From positions 1 to 64,000 of the forward strand of contig JBAMJV010003051.1 in NCBI GenBank assembly GCA_037951105.1: DNA of 64,000 bases. The letters are read 5' to 3'. Both the position numbers and the translations under genes were made by a program. The notes beneath the pieces were generated by a model that had not been told where the DNA came from, ran no database searches, and saw only the letters and a list, made by a program, of their open reading frames with translations. Shown piece by piece: positions 1 to 14,100 of the stretch; position 1 is the first letter of the stretch; each line of letters starts with the position of its first letter. The stretch is from Echinarachnius parma (Eukaryota; Echinodermata; Echinoidea; Clypeasteroida; Echinarachniidae).

Positions 1-1552
1 TTGCCTTCCCTGTGCTACACCCACTAGGGTAAGTATCACTCAAACACCAGCCACAATCTCTTGCCTTCCCTGTGCTACACCCACTAGGGTAAGTATCACT
101 CAAACACCCCCGCAATCTCTTGCCTTCCCTGTGCTACACCCACTAGGGTAAGTATCACTCAAACACCCCACAATCTCTTGCCTTCCCTGTGCTACACCCA
201 CTAGGGTAAGTATCACTCAAACACCAGCCACAATCTCTTGCCTTCCCTGTGCTACACCCACTAGGGTAAGTATCACTCAAACACCCCCCCACAATCTCTT
301 GCCTTCCCTGTGCTACACCCACTAGGGTAAGTATCACTCAAACACCCCCCACAATCTCTTGCCTTCCCTGTGCTACACCCACTAGGGTAAGTATCACTCA
401 AACACCCCCCACAATCTCTTGCCTTCCCTGTGCTACACCCACTATGGTAAGTATCACTCAAACACCCCCCACAATCTCTTGCCTTCCCTGTGCTACACCC
501 ACTAGGGTAAGTATCACTCAAACACCCCCCCACAATCTCTTGCCTTCCCTGTGCTACACCCACTAGGGTAAGTATCACTCAAACACCCCCCACAATCTCT
601 TGCCTTCCATGTGCTACACCCACTAGGGTAAGTATCACTCAAACACCCCCCACAATCTCTTGCCTTCCCTGTGCTACACCCACTAGGGTAAGTATCACTC
701 AAACACCCCCCACAATCTCTTGCCTTCCCTGTGCTACACCCACTAGGGTAAGTATCACTCAAACACCCCCCACAATCTCTTGCCTTCCCTGTGCTACACC
801 CACTAGGGTAAGTATCACTCAAACACCCCCCACAATCTCTTGCCTTCCCTGTGCTACACCCACTAGGGTAAGTATCACTCAAACACCCCCCCACAATCTC
901 TTGCCTTCCCTGTGCTACACCCACTAGGGTAAGTATCACTCAAACACCCCCCCACAATCTCTTGCCTTCCCTGTGCTACACCCACTAGGGTAAGTATCAC
1001 TCAAACACCCCCCCCCCCCCCCCCCCCCCCACAATCTCTTGCCTTCCCTGTGCTACACCCACTAGGGTAAGTATCACTCAAACACCAGCCACAATCTCTT
1101 GCCTTCCCTGTGCTACACCCACTAGGGTAAGTATCACTCAAACACCCCCGCAATCTCTTGCCTTCCCTGTGCTACACCCACTAGGGTAAGTATCACTCAA
1201 ACACCCCACAATCTCTTGCCTTCCCTGTGCTACACCCACTAGGGTAAGTATCACTCAAACACCAGCCACAATCTCTTGCCTTCCCTGTGCTACACCCACT
1301 AGGGTAAGTATCACTCAAACACCCCCCCACAATCTCTTGCCTTCCCTGTGCTACACCCACTAGGGTAAGTATCACTCAAACACCCCCCACAATCTCTTGC
1401 CTTCCCTGTGCTACACCCACTAGGGTAAGTATCACTCAAACACCCCCCACAATCTCTTGCCTTCCCTGTGCTACACCCACTATGGTAAGTATCACTCAAA
1501 CACCCCCCACAATCTCTTGCCTTCCCTGTGCTACACCCACTAGGGTAAGTAT
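1..1552. repeat. 60-bp minisatellite, about 26 units
   Basis: Near-identical units of about 60 bp run from the window edge to 1552. They differ mainly in the length of a C-run (4 to about 22 C) and in a CCAGCC/CCCCGC/CCCCAC variant block. Each unit contains GGGTAAGTAT, a strong 5' splice-site consensus. The variant order in units 1-490 recurs at about 1029-1552, after a long C homopolymer at 1008-1030, so there is a higher-order duplication or an assembly join. The array lies upstream of the first HPS5 exon seen here, presumably in an intron. Frames open on the minus strand only because the unit length is divisible by 3. Confidence 0.95.
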
Positions 1553-2032
1553 CACTAAACTATATGCTTGAGTACTGGTCCAGGTTTGTACATTTGCGAA
1601 TAAACATACTGTACAGCCTTGAATATGAAGAAATATTGTTGAAATACCAAATGAAAGAGTTATAGTTACAGGATTCAGTCTACATATTAGTCAAAGTTAA
1701 AAATGTAAGTGAAATTCAAGATGAACTGTATGGGGTAGCAAGGGGAACATTGCCGTTCACCCCTTGCCTAGCCCGACTAGCCCCGTTGATTCCGCCTGCT
1801 CACTGCATGTGGAAGTATCATGTTTGATTAAACGACGACGCTATCCAGATTTATTAACTTTCCAGATTCGAGTCTTAGCCCGTGCAAAATTTTGCTCAAA
1901 AAATAGCTGTCGGCTCATTGCAGTGGGTGTTATATTCATCCTCATTCGTCTACTGGAAACTGTTCCGACGATTTGTAAATGGCGGACTCTCCCTTTAAAC
2001 AAATATTTGTCTTGTCTTTTCTATGTCTACAG

Positions 2033-2124
2033 GCATCACTTCCTAGTGACATGGAGTGGGAGAGGGGTGTATGTCTTTGATCCAATCCATGTCAAGGTGG
2101 TTTTCTGGACCAATGATATCTCGG
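2033..2124 (+). CDS. HPS5: HPS5 exon: last propeller strands
   Basis: The acceptor ends TCTACAG and the donor is GTAAGT. The exon encodes a stretch beginning [17 protein letters not shown], corresponding to the closing beta-propeller segment (ILTWTETGIYIF-like) of HPS5. It begins with the third base of a codon and ends one base into a Gly codon completed at 3823. Earlier exons are not in the window. Confidence 0.85.
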
Positions 2125-5100
2125 GTAAGTCATGTATGTGAAACAAGCCTCCACACTAACTTTGTATTTTTTCTTAAAATCCTTTAATAATAATGAAACA
2201 TTTATATAGCGCATAATATGGGCTCATCTCTAAGCGCTTCACAATTAGTTCATAAAATATTCAGCACATTTAACTTTCTACAATATCAAACATAAATCAA
2301 ACGCTACAAAATATACATAATATGGAACAATATTGGGCACTTAAGGGGAGAGCATAAATGTTTTGAGAGTACGTTTGAAGCTGTCGACAGATGAGGCATT
2401 GCGTATGTGAAGAGGGATAGAGTTCCATAATCGTGCAGCTATGGTGCCGAAGGCACGTTCCCCATAGAATTTAGTATTGGTCCTAGATATCTGGAGAAGG
2501 TTCTGGTTATTTGAGCGAAGAGTACGGGTTGGGGTGTATTCCTTGATGAGATCTGAGATGTAGTGAGGAGATGTGTCAGTGAGGGATTTGTACACTAGGA
2601 GCAGGATCTTGAACTGGATACGGAGGTGAATTGGAAGCCAGTGTAGACGGTAGAGGATGGGTTTGATGTGCTCTTGTTTGCGAGATCTAGTGACAATCCT
2701 TGCGGCTATGTTATGTATGCGCTGGAGTTTGTTAATTTGTGTATCTGGAAGACCCCCCAAGAGTGCATTGCATGTATCTAGCCGGGATGTGACATATGCG
2801 TGGATAAGCATCTCTGCAGTAGTTTGGTCCAGGTGGTCGCGAATCTTGCCAATCTTGCGGATCGCTCCCATTGCAGCTTGACAGGTCTTTGCCACTTGGG
2901 ACGACATGGTCAGGTGTTCGTCCAATTTCACACCAAGGTTACGAACCACGGGAGAACTGTTTATTTCGTCACCCCCCATCTGATTTATGATTATTTGGTT
3001 CCAAATACATGCCCTGGCTTGACAATTTACATATAATTGTACTTGCCCACAGCAGATTTCACTTGCCCTGGGCAAGTGGGCTAGTGTGTTTGAGCCCAGT
3101 AATATTGTAATCTTTGTATAGGAACATGCATGGTTTTGCAGTGTTGTTTTGCTGGGTCAATGGTTTGAAACGTGCAAGGTGTGCATGCAATTTTATATTT
3201 GTAGACATACTAAATCAATGTACTATCTAATTGCTATCACTGATTTGATTAAGTCTGGTATTTTATCACTCTAGTATTTAAACATTTTTCCCCCTTTTCA
3301 GGCTTGAATTATGTATTGTTAGCAAGACTTTACTCCACTGCCCACTCATAGACAGCCATATTCATAAGTACATGCTACAGGATATAGCTTGACTAGTTAC
3401 CATATCACTGATATGATAATGACTGGTATTTTCTAACTCAAATGTATTTCTAATTTTGTTAACTTTTTCAGGCTTGAATGATGTATCATCTTCATTCAGC
3501 CTCATAAGATTTTGCTAGGATAACAAATTTCGGAACAGAGTCCATTGCATGTTCACCCCCTTCCAGCAAGATATATATTAATCCTGGGGGTGTTTCGCAA
3601 AAATGTACGTCTAAGATAAAGATCAAGTCTCGCGTAAGTATATTAACTAGGTATGCTACTTATGAGAGACTTGAGATTTATTTCTAGACACAAATCTGTG
3701 TGAAACACCCCCTAGATTGCTAGATTTGTTATGGGCTTACAATCACAATCACAATCACTGATTTGATCAAATCTAGTATTTTCTAACTTGTATGTGTCTG
3801 TAAATTTCCTCTCATTTTCCAGGCTTGAATGATGTGTGTGTTAGCAAGACCTCCCTCTACTGCCTGCACGCAGATGGTCACGTTCGCAAGTACACTCTAC
3901 AGGACATAGCCCACTGTGCAACAACGCTCTACCAACAGGGCACGCTAATCCACAGCGCCAGGCTCGTCGTGCGCTACCAATCGCAGATCCTACGCTCACG
4001 AGCGCGCCACCATCTTTCCTCAAAGACACTTCACGATCTTGCTGAGCGAGTTGCGTCTGAAGACTCCATTCTTGGGTGCGAAGTTGAGGATGTTGCGGTT
4101 GCTGCGGAGAGTAGAATGCTTGACATTTCGTCAATTACGAGTAGTCGCCGTAGCAGCTTCGACTCGTTTGACGGAATGCGAACACAGTCCGGGATCTACG
4201 TGGTGCGGAAACGACTGGATAGCTCAGAGTGTGATGATCTTCCGCTTGGGTATGTACATTTTTTGTTTAAATGTCAGTTGTCCATGTAAAAAAGTTAGAG
4301 CATATGATTCTGTCCTATCGCACAAATCCCATTATACCACATAATCCCATGATATATTCTATAGTTCAGAGATAGCTGTCTGGCTGGAAGTTAACTAGGA
4401 CTGTTAGAGGCATGTATAGGTGAATGCATCTTGTACTGACTTGACTGCACTTTCTCATATTACTGGAAAATAGAACCCAATATTTTGCTATACAAGTCTA
4501 ATTAATTCATTGTAAGCAAAATTAATACTTGAAAACTGATGTGTTAGATATTACTCTCTGTGAGAAAAAAAAAAGTTTCATGGCTGTGGTTCCCATATTG
4601 TCAACTTGAACTACTTGAAAATTTAACGTAGTAGTGAAGCAAATATCCCTTTTGTTCAAGTTGATTGGTAGAGAATAGGCAGGCTGTGCAGTGTGCCAAT
4701 TTTAAGGGCATTAAAAAAAATATGTTGTCTTGTGATTGGCAGGTATGATGCTCAAATGGAACGGCTGCAACAACCCCAAGAAGGTACTACACACGCAGCC
4801 ATAGCAGAAGACGCATCTTCTGAAACTAGGGAAGGTGATTCTTCAGAGAACAAAATGGTAGATGCATCAGACATTGTGAAAGAATCGGTAGGGGAAATTT
4901 TCTCAGACATTCCTTTAGACGACTCTCCACGGGATATCATAGCGGCTGCTGGGCAAGACATTCCAAAGACCAATCAAGATTCACATTCATCAGAACGTAG
5001 GGTAGAACTGCAATCAGAGAACAAAATAGAATCTAGGGGAGATGCGAAGTCACAGGACCTGTCCGCAGTCTTGACTGAAGATTCTCAATTAGAGAACAAA

Positions 5101-8100
5101 ATCGCATCCGGTGCACAGGATGAGCAGGACACAACTTTATCCAGAGTTTTACATGATTCGATGGACATATCTGTGGATGTTAGAGTAGAACTTCAGTCAG
5201 AGAACAAAATGGCTGCTGCTGCAGATGTTAGACAGAGCACAGAAAAATCTAGCGAGTCACATGTGAAGGAGGCATGCGCAAGAACTGTTATCAAAGACTT
5301 GGCTCTTTTGGAAACAAATGAAGAAATTTGTCATCGGCTCGATAAGGAAGTGCCATCATCATCCAAAGAACAATCCCAAGGTAGTGCAATAGGAGCAAGT
5401 GATCAGCAAGCAAATGATGCCACACAGATTTGTGTGAGTCGGACTACAGACGACAGTGGTGAACTTACGACAGCAGATGATAGCACAGAGGTAACTGAAA
5501 CAGACATTGGGACAGCTGTTACTGAAAAGTATGGTGATCTTAACAGTAACAGAAAGGCAGAAAATGATAGCAATGGGAACACTTTAACATCTCTTCCTGA
5601 AACTGTGGTGACCTCTCCAGGCATTGATACCACAGACTCTCAGGGTGTTGTTCTTGATGATAAGTCGTGCATACCCGCCGAGGATGAAGTGGATGCAAAT
5701 GGCAACGAACCCTTGGAAATGCATCTTGGTGCAGCGTTGGAGGATCAAGAACAGATGGTGAGCATCGTAAAGGACAATTCAAGTGTCTGTCATGACTCAA
5801 GCATGGAACACTTGGAAGGTAATGCAGAGCTAGAAGAAACTAAAGGTTCTTCAGATGTTAAGGTAGTTGATGATGCAGATAGAAAGTTGAGTGCTGACAT
5901 GGAGGTAGAAGTGGAAGGTGGAGGTCTAGAAGCGCAAGTACAGGTAGTCCATGTGGCAATGATGAGTAGTTTTGATACCTCTAAAAATGATGCCATAGTG
6001 ACTCCATCATCTGATTTGGAAGCAAAAGCCTCGGATGAAGCACATTTTGGCACTAGTAGAAGTGATGATGTAGTGTCAGAAACAATTGATCCACAAGCCG
6101 GAGCTTTGGATGAAGGCAACTTGACTGCCATGATTGATGTTTCAGGATTTGGGGTTGATGTCTCTGGTTTTGGAATCGACCCCTCTGAAAAGGCTTCAGA
6201 TTCTGTTGTTGATAAGAGTACTGATGCTTCACTTGATTCTAATAGCATTTTTGTTCAGGCTTCCACATTGCTTGAAAGTAATGTTGATAAAAGTAGCTTT
6301 AGGAATGGGGCTAGTAATCTGGATGATTCAGATCAGACTGTTATCAATGTTACTGAGGATAGACCTAGAGATAATGGAGAAGGGCCAAGTTCTGCTTTAA
6401 TAACCGAAGTGGATGACCAACTTCCAACATCTGTGTCAAGCAGTGGGACTGGGCTTGAAGCTACAGGGCCGCTGGATGACACAAACCCTGTTTTACAGGG
6501 ACCAACCCTGACATCTACAGCAAGTGACTCCTACAGGACAGCTAGTGCAGAAACAGCACACACAAAGGTTGAAGATTCTGCTGTAAGGGATGCCCTAGCT
6601 GAAGATACTGTTCCTTTTCCTACAAATACTCCTGGAAAACCTGAGGACCAAGAACCAGCGGTCAGTGAACCATGGGAAAAGTCCTCAAGCAAAGACATAC
6701 TTCTAGGTGCTGCTAACACGCCACTTGACTTGACCAGTACCGTTCAAGTTCTTGACTCTACTCTGTCTGAGGATACCGTCTTTGTGGAGAAGGATGAGAC
6801 GGTGGTTGTTGAGGACTTGAATGCCGAGTTTCCAGATGCGGAAGTAGATCTTGACCAATTGCAGACAAGGAGGAGAAAGTCGAAGGCCTGGTCGGAATCT
6901 GGGGAACTGGAGAAGACGGCTCTTGAAGATGAGCTCAAGGAGGAAGTGAAGATGGGGGTGTCCAGTCGTAAGAAGAGGCCTAAGAGCAGAGTTGTAGATA
7001 TCAGTAAGTATTTGTTTTATGTTGATTGTTATATTATTATTTTGTATTTACTTATTTATTTTTGTTATTATGCGGGGGGGGGGGGGGGGGGCAGGTATTA
7101 ATTTTTGTTACATTTTGTTTGAGGTCTAATGTAAACTACACAAAGTTTGCATTTGATATTCTTGTGCTAGAAATTAACATTTTTACCCATGGTGGCAAGA
7201 AAATCCAGGTCTTGGGTTGCCTAAATCAGATTTAGTAGCACAAACTAAAGTAGTTTGTCATACTAAGTTCTTGGCACAAGTGAAATTTTCCACTCAGAAC
7301 TCACCTTTGTTGGCCCAAGGTCCTCATTTATTCAAATCATGATCTGTAAAAGCTGTATGATTTTAGTTAGAAATAGTGTTATTCCCATCGTCTAAATGCC
7401 TCGCATCATATAAAAGACGAAATAAATTATTGTTTCTTCCTCTCTTTGTGCAGCTGCCACTGTCACCAAAGGGTCCTTGCAAGCCCCTACACCCCCCTCC
7501 CGCCCCTCATCCCTTCCAAACCCATCCTCCCTCAAGAGGTCCCACTCGAGCCCCTCCCATCAGCCGAAACGAGGCACACCAAGCTGCAAGTCTCCTGTCA
7601 CTCCCCATTCCCCAGCCCCCCTCTCCCCCAAAACGGATGGCCCTAGAACACCAACATCGCCATATTACCCCAGCAGAGACCCCACTAAGATGTCACCTAG
7701 TAGGACCTCGATTTCACCATATACTCGGAGCACCTCAGCCTCTCACCTGGCCATAGCTGCAGCTACAGGGATACCCCAGGCTGCTGCCTTGGTGGATGCT
7801 CAGCTACTTCTGAGCTCGCAGGTCAATCTGAAAGCTGTGAAAGACAGGTAGTCAACTCATGATGATGATGTGGTTGTGGTGGTGGTGGTGATGATGGCAA
7901 TGACGACGGCAATGGCAACGACGTTGACGACAATGATGATGATGATGATGTTCATTATGATAATACAAGTGATGATGATTATGATTGTTAAGATAAAGGA
8001 GGGGACAGGAAAAAAGACAATTTGTGATTATGTTGTTAATTATCATAACAGTTTTTTAAAGCTGTGAATCGTGTTTTGCAGATTTAATGCTTATATTTTC

Positions 8101-11100
8101 CAGTAAAGCTTATAATGTTCTCTTCAATTCTCTCCAGCCTATCATCAAAGCTGAACAAGACTAAGACATTCCTGCAGTCCATGAGTGACAGCAATCCGCT
8201 CTCTCAGAGAGAGGGTGACAGCGATGCCCCCCTCTTCCAACCCTCCTCTTCATCAACACCCCCACACGGCAGCCCTGTCCACAGGAGCAGATTTCCCTCC
8301 TCCTCCTCTGCACCCTCATTACAGAGAGTTGGGGATTCCCCACGTGCATCACACAACCAAGGGGAAACTACCCTGGGATCACATGACCAAAGGGGTATCC
8401 CCCTTGGGTCACATGATGCTACAGGGGAAAGTCCCAAGTTAGAGGTGACAGAGTCTGAACAGGCGTGTCAGCGATTGAACAGCAAACTTGCGGCAGATAC
8501 AATCATCACAATGTAAGTTTTATTAATCAACCAGTTCACCCAAGTCCAATGCACACAGAGCCAACTCGACCGAAAACCAGTCTGATCGGGTCATTGTGCA
8601 TTACCATACAACTCTGATTTTGCTAGTTGGAAGTTAAACAGGATTTGTACATGTCCAATCGCCTCGGATTGATCAGGCCCGACTGTATCCTGAATGAAAA
8701 CCAGTCAGATCAAAAATTTGCAATTTGGAATCAGATCATGTGACTAGTTGCGCAAATCTGATTGGTTCAAATGTGCATATACGTATGCATGTCTGACTTG
8801 CAATTAATCGCATCTTTACAATCGATCGTAACCCAATCTGCAACAGGGCCTAGGTCGAGTTGGCTCTATGTGTGTTGGCTCTATGCCTGATGACCTGGAG
8901 ATGAGCTATTCAATTAACCTACTCCCTATCAATTCAACGTGGTACTAGGAATCCACCTTGCAAACATAATCTATTGTTATGCCCAGTCAACCACAGTCAG
9001 ATTGCCAGGAACAGCATATCAGTTAACATTTACTTGTTGGTAATAATAATTACGTACTATTGGTGATTATTTCATTATTGTGTACATGAATGATTAAGTA
9101 TTTCCCATAACTTTATTATAAACATGATCATGTTTCCTTCTCTTTCAGAACTGCCCTCAAAAACCCATCAACATTCTATGATATGAAACTGACAAGAGAA
9201 GTGCTCCATCCATGGGTTGCAGAACTAGAACAAACTTACAGGGCACACAAGACTGGAGAAGGAGAGGTGGTCAAACAGGGCTTTCTCCTTCCTCCGTTGG
9301 TCAGGGTGGATGTTTGTCGCCTAGCGATGCTGTGCTTTAGTCTGGACATCTATGCAAATGAGGCTGACATCTCTGGAAATGGTGAGAGAAATTGATTGAT
9401 TGATTGAAATAGATTCTTTATGCCTATGTTGCCACAAAATCTTAGAAAGTCACCAAATGTAAAGCTGGCAAAATGGTGACGAGAAATTATGAAAATAAGG
9501 AGTGATACTGTAGGTTCAAATTGACAATGGAGGGTATTTATAGCAGACAGACAAAACATGAAAATCAGATTTTGATAGATTACATTTATCACATGCAAAA
9601 AGTGAGCTTCTGGCAGGTGACTTCTCTAGACGGGTTCTGTAACATTGTCTGTCGCTACAGGGGATCGCTTTTGGCAGCCACTATGATAGGTTTGATTGTA
9701 TATAAATGTAGTAAAAGAAAAATTAGCGAGATAATCTTGAATAACTCTTTGTGAACTTTTGAATATTTTACAGGAGAAGTTCTTGAGCAAGAAACAAGCG
9801 AGGCTGATTCTCGAGGTACTACTGAGCTTGATCAACAGAGGGCAGCATTTATCGAGAGGCATTATTTCTTCCTGGACAGTAGAAGAGTGCTAGATATTGT
9901 GAGCCACACACAAGGCTACTGTCACCATGCTGTGGAGAGTCTTCTTGATTGTGTCTTTGGTAAGCCAGGGCTCACAATTACCACAGGCCCTCTGGCCTGG
10001 GGCCACCAAAAATCAGCCACTGCAATTTTGAAATGTGAAATTGTACTTTCCCGACTGGACACACACTAAAAAAAGTTTTTAATGTGTTTCTTTTTTTGCT
10101 GCCACTCAACTCTGATCTAGGCCTGGCAAAGTTTAGTAACTCTGAATTGCACTATAAACAAATGTTATTCTAGCGCTGACTGTAAGCAGGGTTTGTCAAT
10201 TCATTTGTTTTCATTTTGTTTCTTTCAATACTGAAAACAAAAATATGTTGTGTTGTGGATTGCACTCTTGTCTTTCGATGTGAGGGTCTTGCGAGACAGC
10301 AAGAGTCTTAATTATATACTTTGTGTTTTTTTATCCTTCAGCAAGACATTTAATCCACATTGCTGCTTTCCAACCACATGTGTAAATGATATATTTGGAT
10401 GTAAAGAAACATTGGCAACAATATAAAAAATTGAACTACAACATCAACAAAGAATATGACTGTTTTCTTATTGTAGTGAGGAACTTTCTCTATTTTAAAT
10501 GACAACTGTTCTTTGTTCCTGTTGCAGCTGACTGCAAGGGTGATGTAAAAGACGGCTTGGAATCTGGACAGGCCCGGTTGACCTTTGACCTCTTGATGAA
10601 ATCCAATATCAGCTCTAGTAATCTCCCCCTGTCACTCAACTGTATCAGAAGGTGAGATATTGACAATATTCTTATTTGCTCTTTTGGCTCTGTTTCCTCA
10701 AATTCACTGTTATTTACTTTTCATGAGTTCAGATGAAACCGCTCTTGCCTGCAAACTAAATGAAGAAAAATGAGCAAGGACAATTTAAAGGTTACCACCA
10801 CCTCTAAAATATTATTTTTATAAATAAAAGGTACAATTTTGAGTAGTCCATTCTACAAAAAAGTTCAGAAAAATATGTTTCCAGAAAAATATATTTCCAG
10901 AAAAATGATATCATTGGAAAAAAGCATCACCAAACTACAGCATGTGTTCACAGGTCTGCATACGAAGACTACCTTTTGTTTAAGACGAACACATTGTCCG
11001 TGATACCATTGTCTCCAAACGTACGGGTGAATAAAATTAGCACACTCGCAAATGTTTTGCGTGTACGGAACCATTAGGCCATAATGGTTCCAGAAGCGGT

Positions 11101-14100
11101 GGTAATTAATTGCATTGTTTATGAATTACACAACCCTTTACAAAATGTTGGGCATCTATTTGATATCACACAACGGTACAAAAACATATAATTATGTGTC
11201 GTTCTTTGCCTGGTGGTCCCCTTTAACTTATGCAGAAATTGAACCTGAGATCTGAATTACTAGACCAGTGCTCTGACCTCTAAGCTAGAAACTCTTATGA
11301 TGTTGGTCCTTCCCTGAAACCCTGTACAATGATCATGGTAGTCGAAAGCTGTATAACCTGACACAAACCTGAAGGAGGAGAATCAATGTAGGGATAAGTG
11401 CGAAGGATAAATCAAAGTGATACAGCTTCTTATATCAAATTTATACAAAAGTAAGAACTGCCCAGAAATATTTGTCAAATGATTTAACACAATTTTAATT
11501 GGCTAAAATTGAGCTTAATGCGTTATCAGTAAGGTAATGTATGGGTGTGAACAAACAGATATGTCACAGATCATTTTCTTTTTTTCTCATGAAATTTGAT
11601 GTAATGTATCTCCCATTTCCAATGCCCTTTGATTCTTTTTTCTTTTTTGTCTGATGAAATTTGTCATGTGTCCTTTTGATCTTTTGATAGGCTCTTGACG
11701 CTGGATACCCATCTGGCTTTGGAGCTGCTTGTTTGCAGCTATCCACACATTACACCCTGGTGGGCATGGCACCTCCTGCAACCACAGTCTGATAATTGCC
11801 TTTTCCTCAAATATGTCCAATCTTTCTTGTCAACACATTCACAGTCAGAAAGGTAAGTAATGCTGTCAATCCTATGACGGTAGTAGAAATAGTGTAATAG
11901 TTAATACACTTAGAGATGATACTATTTTATAATAGGCACAATCAAGTTTGAACCTATAATTATTGCACTTTTACAGAAATTCAATTCAATTCAATTCAAT
12001 TTTGGTTTATTTCACAATCGCTGAATAAAAAGTCTGAAGAAAACAAGTCAGTCTACAATGTAAGTATAACCAAAATAAAAAAAAATTAAAAAAATGGAAT
12101 ACATATATGAAAACAAGTTCAAAATGAGTTAATCACCTGAAATTGCAATGAAAAACGATTAAATTTGTCAATTAACATGGTACTAAATAAAATTACCCTT
12201 TATACACTAATTCATTGTATGCAAATTTCACATTTTGTGTTTATAGAAAGTGTATTTAGAGTGAAATATTATGTAATTCACCGTTATAATGCCATATACT
12301 TTTTTCTTCATAGGAATGAATTTCTGACACAGCTTGTAGCAAAAGAACAGCTGGTAACAAGCCTAGCTGAAGCAGCTTTGAACTTTGACCCTCCAAGTCA
12401 CGTGGACTTGTTTTGTGAATGTGGGAAACTCCCAAGGTAAGGAACTTCTTACTTCTTATATAAATCTTAAGCTGAAATAAGAAGTCTTTGTTATACTTCA
12501 AGAAGTGTAAAACTCTTACTAACATTATCCAAATCCTCAAAATCCAATTGGAATTCTAGCGGTTCCCTCATACCTTGTTATATTCATATAAACAATAAAA
12601 GCATGGGACAGGTTTTGGTTTTTCAAATTTCCCTTTCGTTATAAAGATATTTACGATTGAAGTGTTAAATTATCAACTGGACCACGAAAACCGTGTACAA
12701 AGTGAGTGCAATGAGTTAGTGAATATCACATTGTATTTTTTTGCTCATTATTCGGCCATTTAATGTCCATTTAACTTGAAATTTTCACACAACACCCAGT
12801 GGACATATCAGATAACAGTAATATACATTGTATCAACCACTCATAAATGTTTGCACATGTCAACAAAGTTACTAGATCCCTTTAAACATTATTAAACAGT
12901 GTTTTTTTGTTGGTCTAAAATTTGATTTCAGGCCAGGAAGTCACCTGATCAAGTGGTCACATGACGAGATTCTGTACCTCCTACTGAAGTTTCCTAGTGT
13001 TGCAAGCAGTGCGTTGCTACGGTTGCTGTCGGAGGCGGGACACTGGAGGGGCTTGCTTGATATGATGGGGAGAAAGAAAAAAAAGTGTATGGATGCACTC
13101 AGACTATGCCTACAGTTGGGTGATGCCTCTCTTCTAGAGCAGTATGAAGGTAAAGATGGTAGTGGTGGTGATGGTGATGATTAGGATGATGTAGATACTG
13201 GGCCATATGCATAAAAACAAGCAATTGCTTGTGCTAGCCTTTTGCTTGAATCGGTATGCATAAAAACAAGCAATTGCTTGCAAGCAAAAGCATTTGCTTA
13301 CAAGCACAAGCAATTGCTTACTGCTCGTAAGCAATTGCTTACCAAACAAGCAATTGCTTAAAACCGTATGCAGAAAACAAACCTTTTACTTGTCTTGATA
13401 AGCAATTGCTTTTTTCAAGCACATCCAGACCAGCTTGAGCTCTTGCTTACTCAGGGAATTCGCGTTTAAGGATCAAATTTTTGTACCGTTTCAGGATGAT
13501 TTCAAGCTCCATATTCCAGAGGTTATGTTGTGATCAAATTCCTGTTATTTTAGACTTTCTACGGCAATTTTTGTCCATCGATCTGCACAGAAACCCCCCT
13601 GATGCTCTGCGCTGTTTTCCCCCTATTTGCGTAATAAAAAATACTGCTGCCAGGTTGGGCACGAAGCGTTGTTGCCCTGCAGTGCGATGTTCGCACAACC
13701 GTAACGATCCTTTGTCCAACACGTAAGCAATTGCTTAGGCAGTGCAAGCAAAAGGTTTCAGCACAAGCAAAGGCTTGTGCATACGAATTTAAGCAATTGC
13801 TTGAACTTGATCTTTTGCTTGACAAGCTCTTGCTTGTGCTTAAAGCATTTGCTTATAAGCAATTGCTTGTTTTTATGCATACGGCCCAATGATCTTGATG
13901 ATGGTGATGCTGTTTTAAAAAGAAATTTCCTGTTTCATGTACAGTATTTACTTCTGTTGCTTGCCAAATCGTTTCAACTTTTATCTCCATTTCTCCATTT
14001 TGCAAAAAGATGGTATTGGTGGTGATAGTGATGATTATGATGATGTAGATAATGATCTTGATCATGATGATGATGCTGATGCTGATGATTTAAAAAGAAC

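Noticed and set aside
155..1499. Cys-rich repeat proteins (SDTYPSGCSTGKARDC units) on the minus strand of the minisatellite
   Set aside because: The unit is about 60 bp, so frames stay open by arithmetic; they shift whenever the C-run length changes, and no splice signals or homology support expression.
1..1552. CRISPR-like array
   Set aside because: Units are contiguous and near-identical with no unique spacers, and the genome is eukaryotic. It is a minisatellite.
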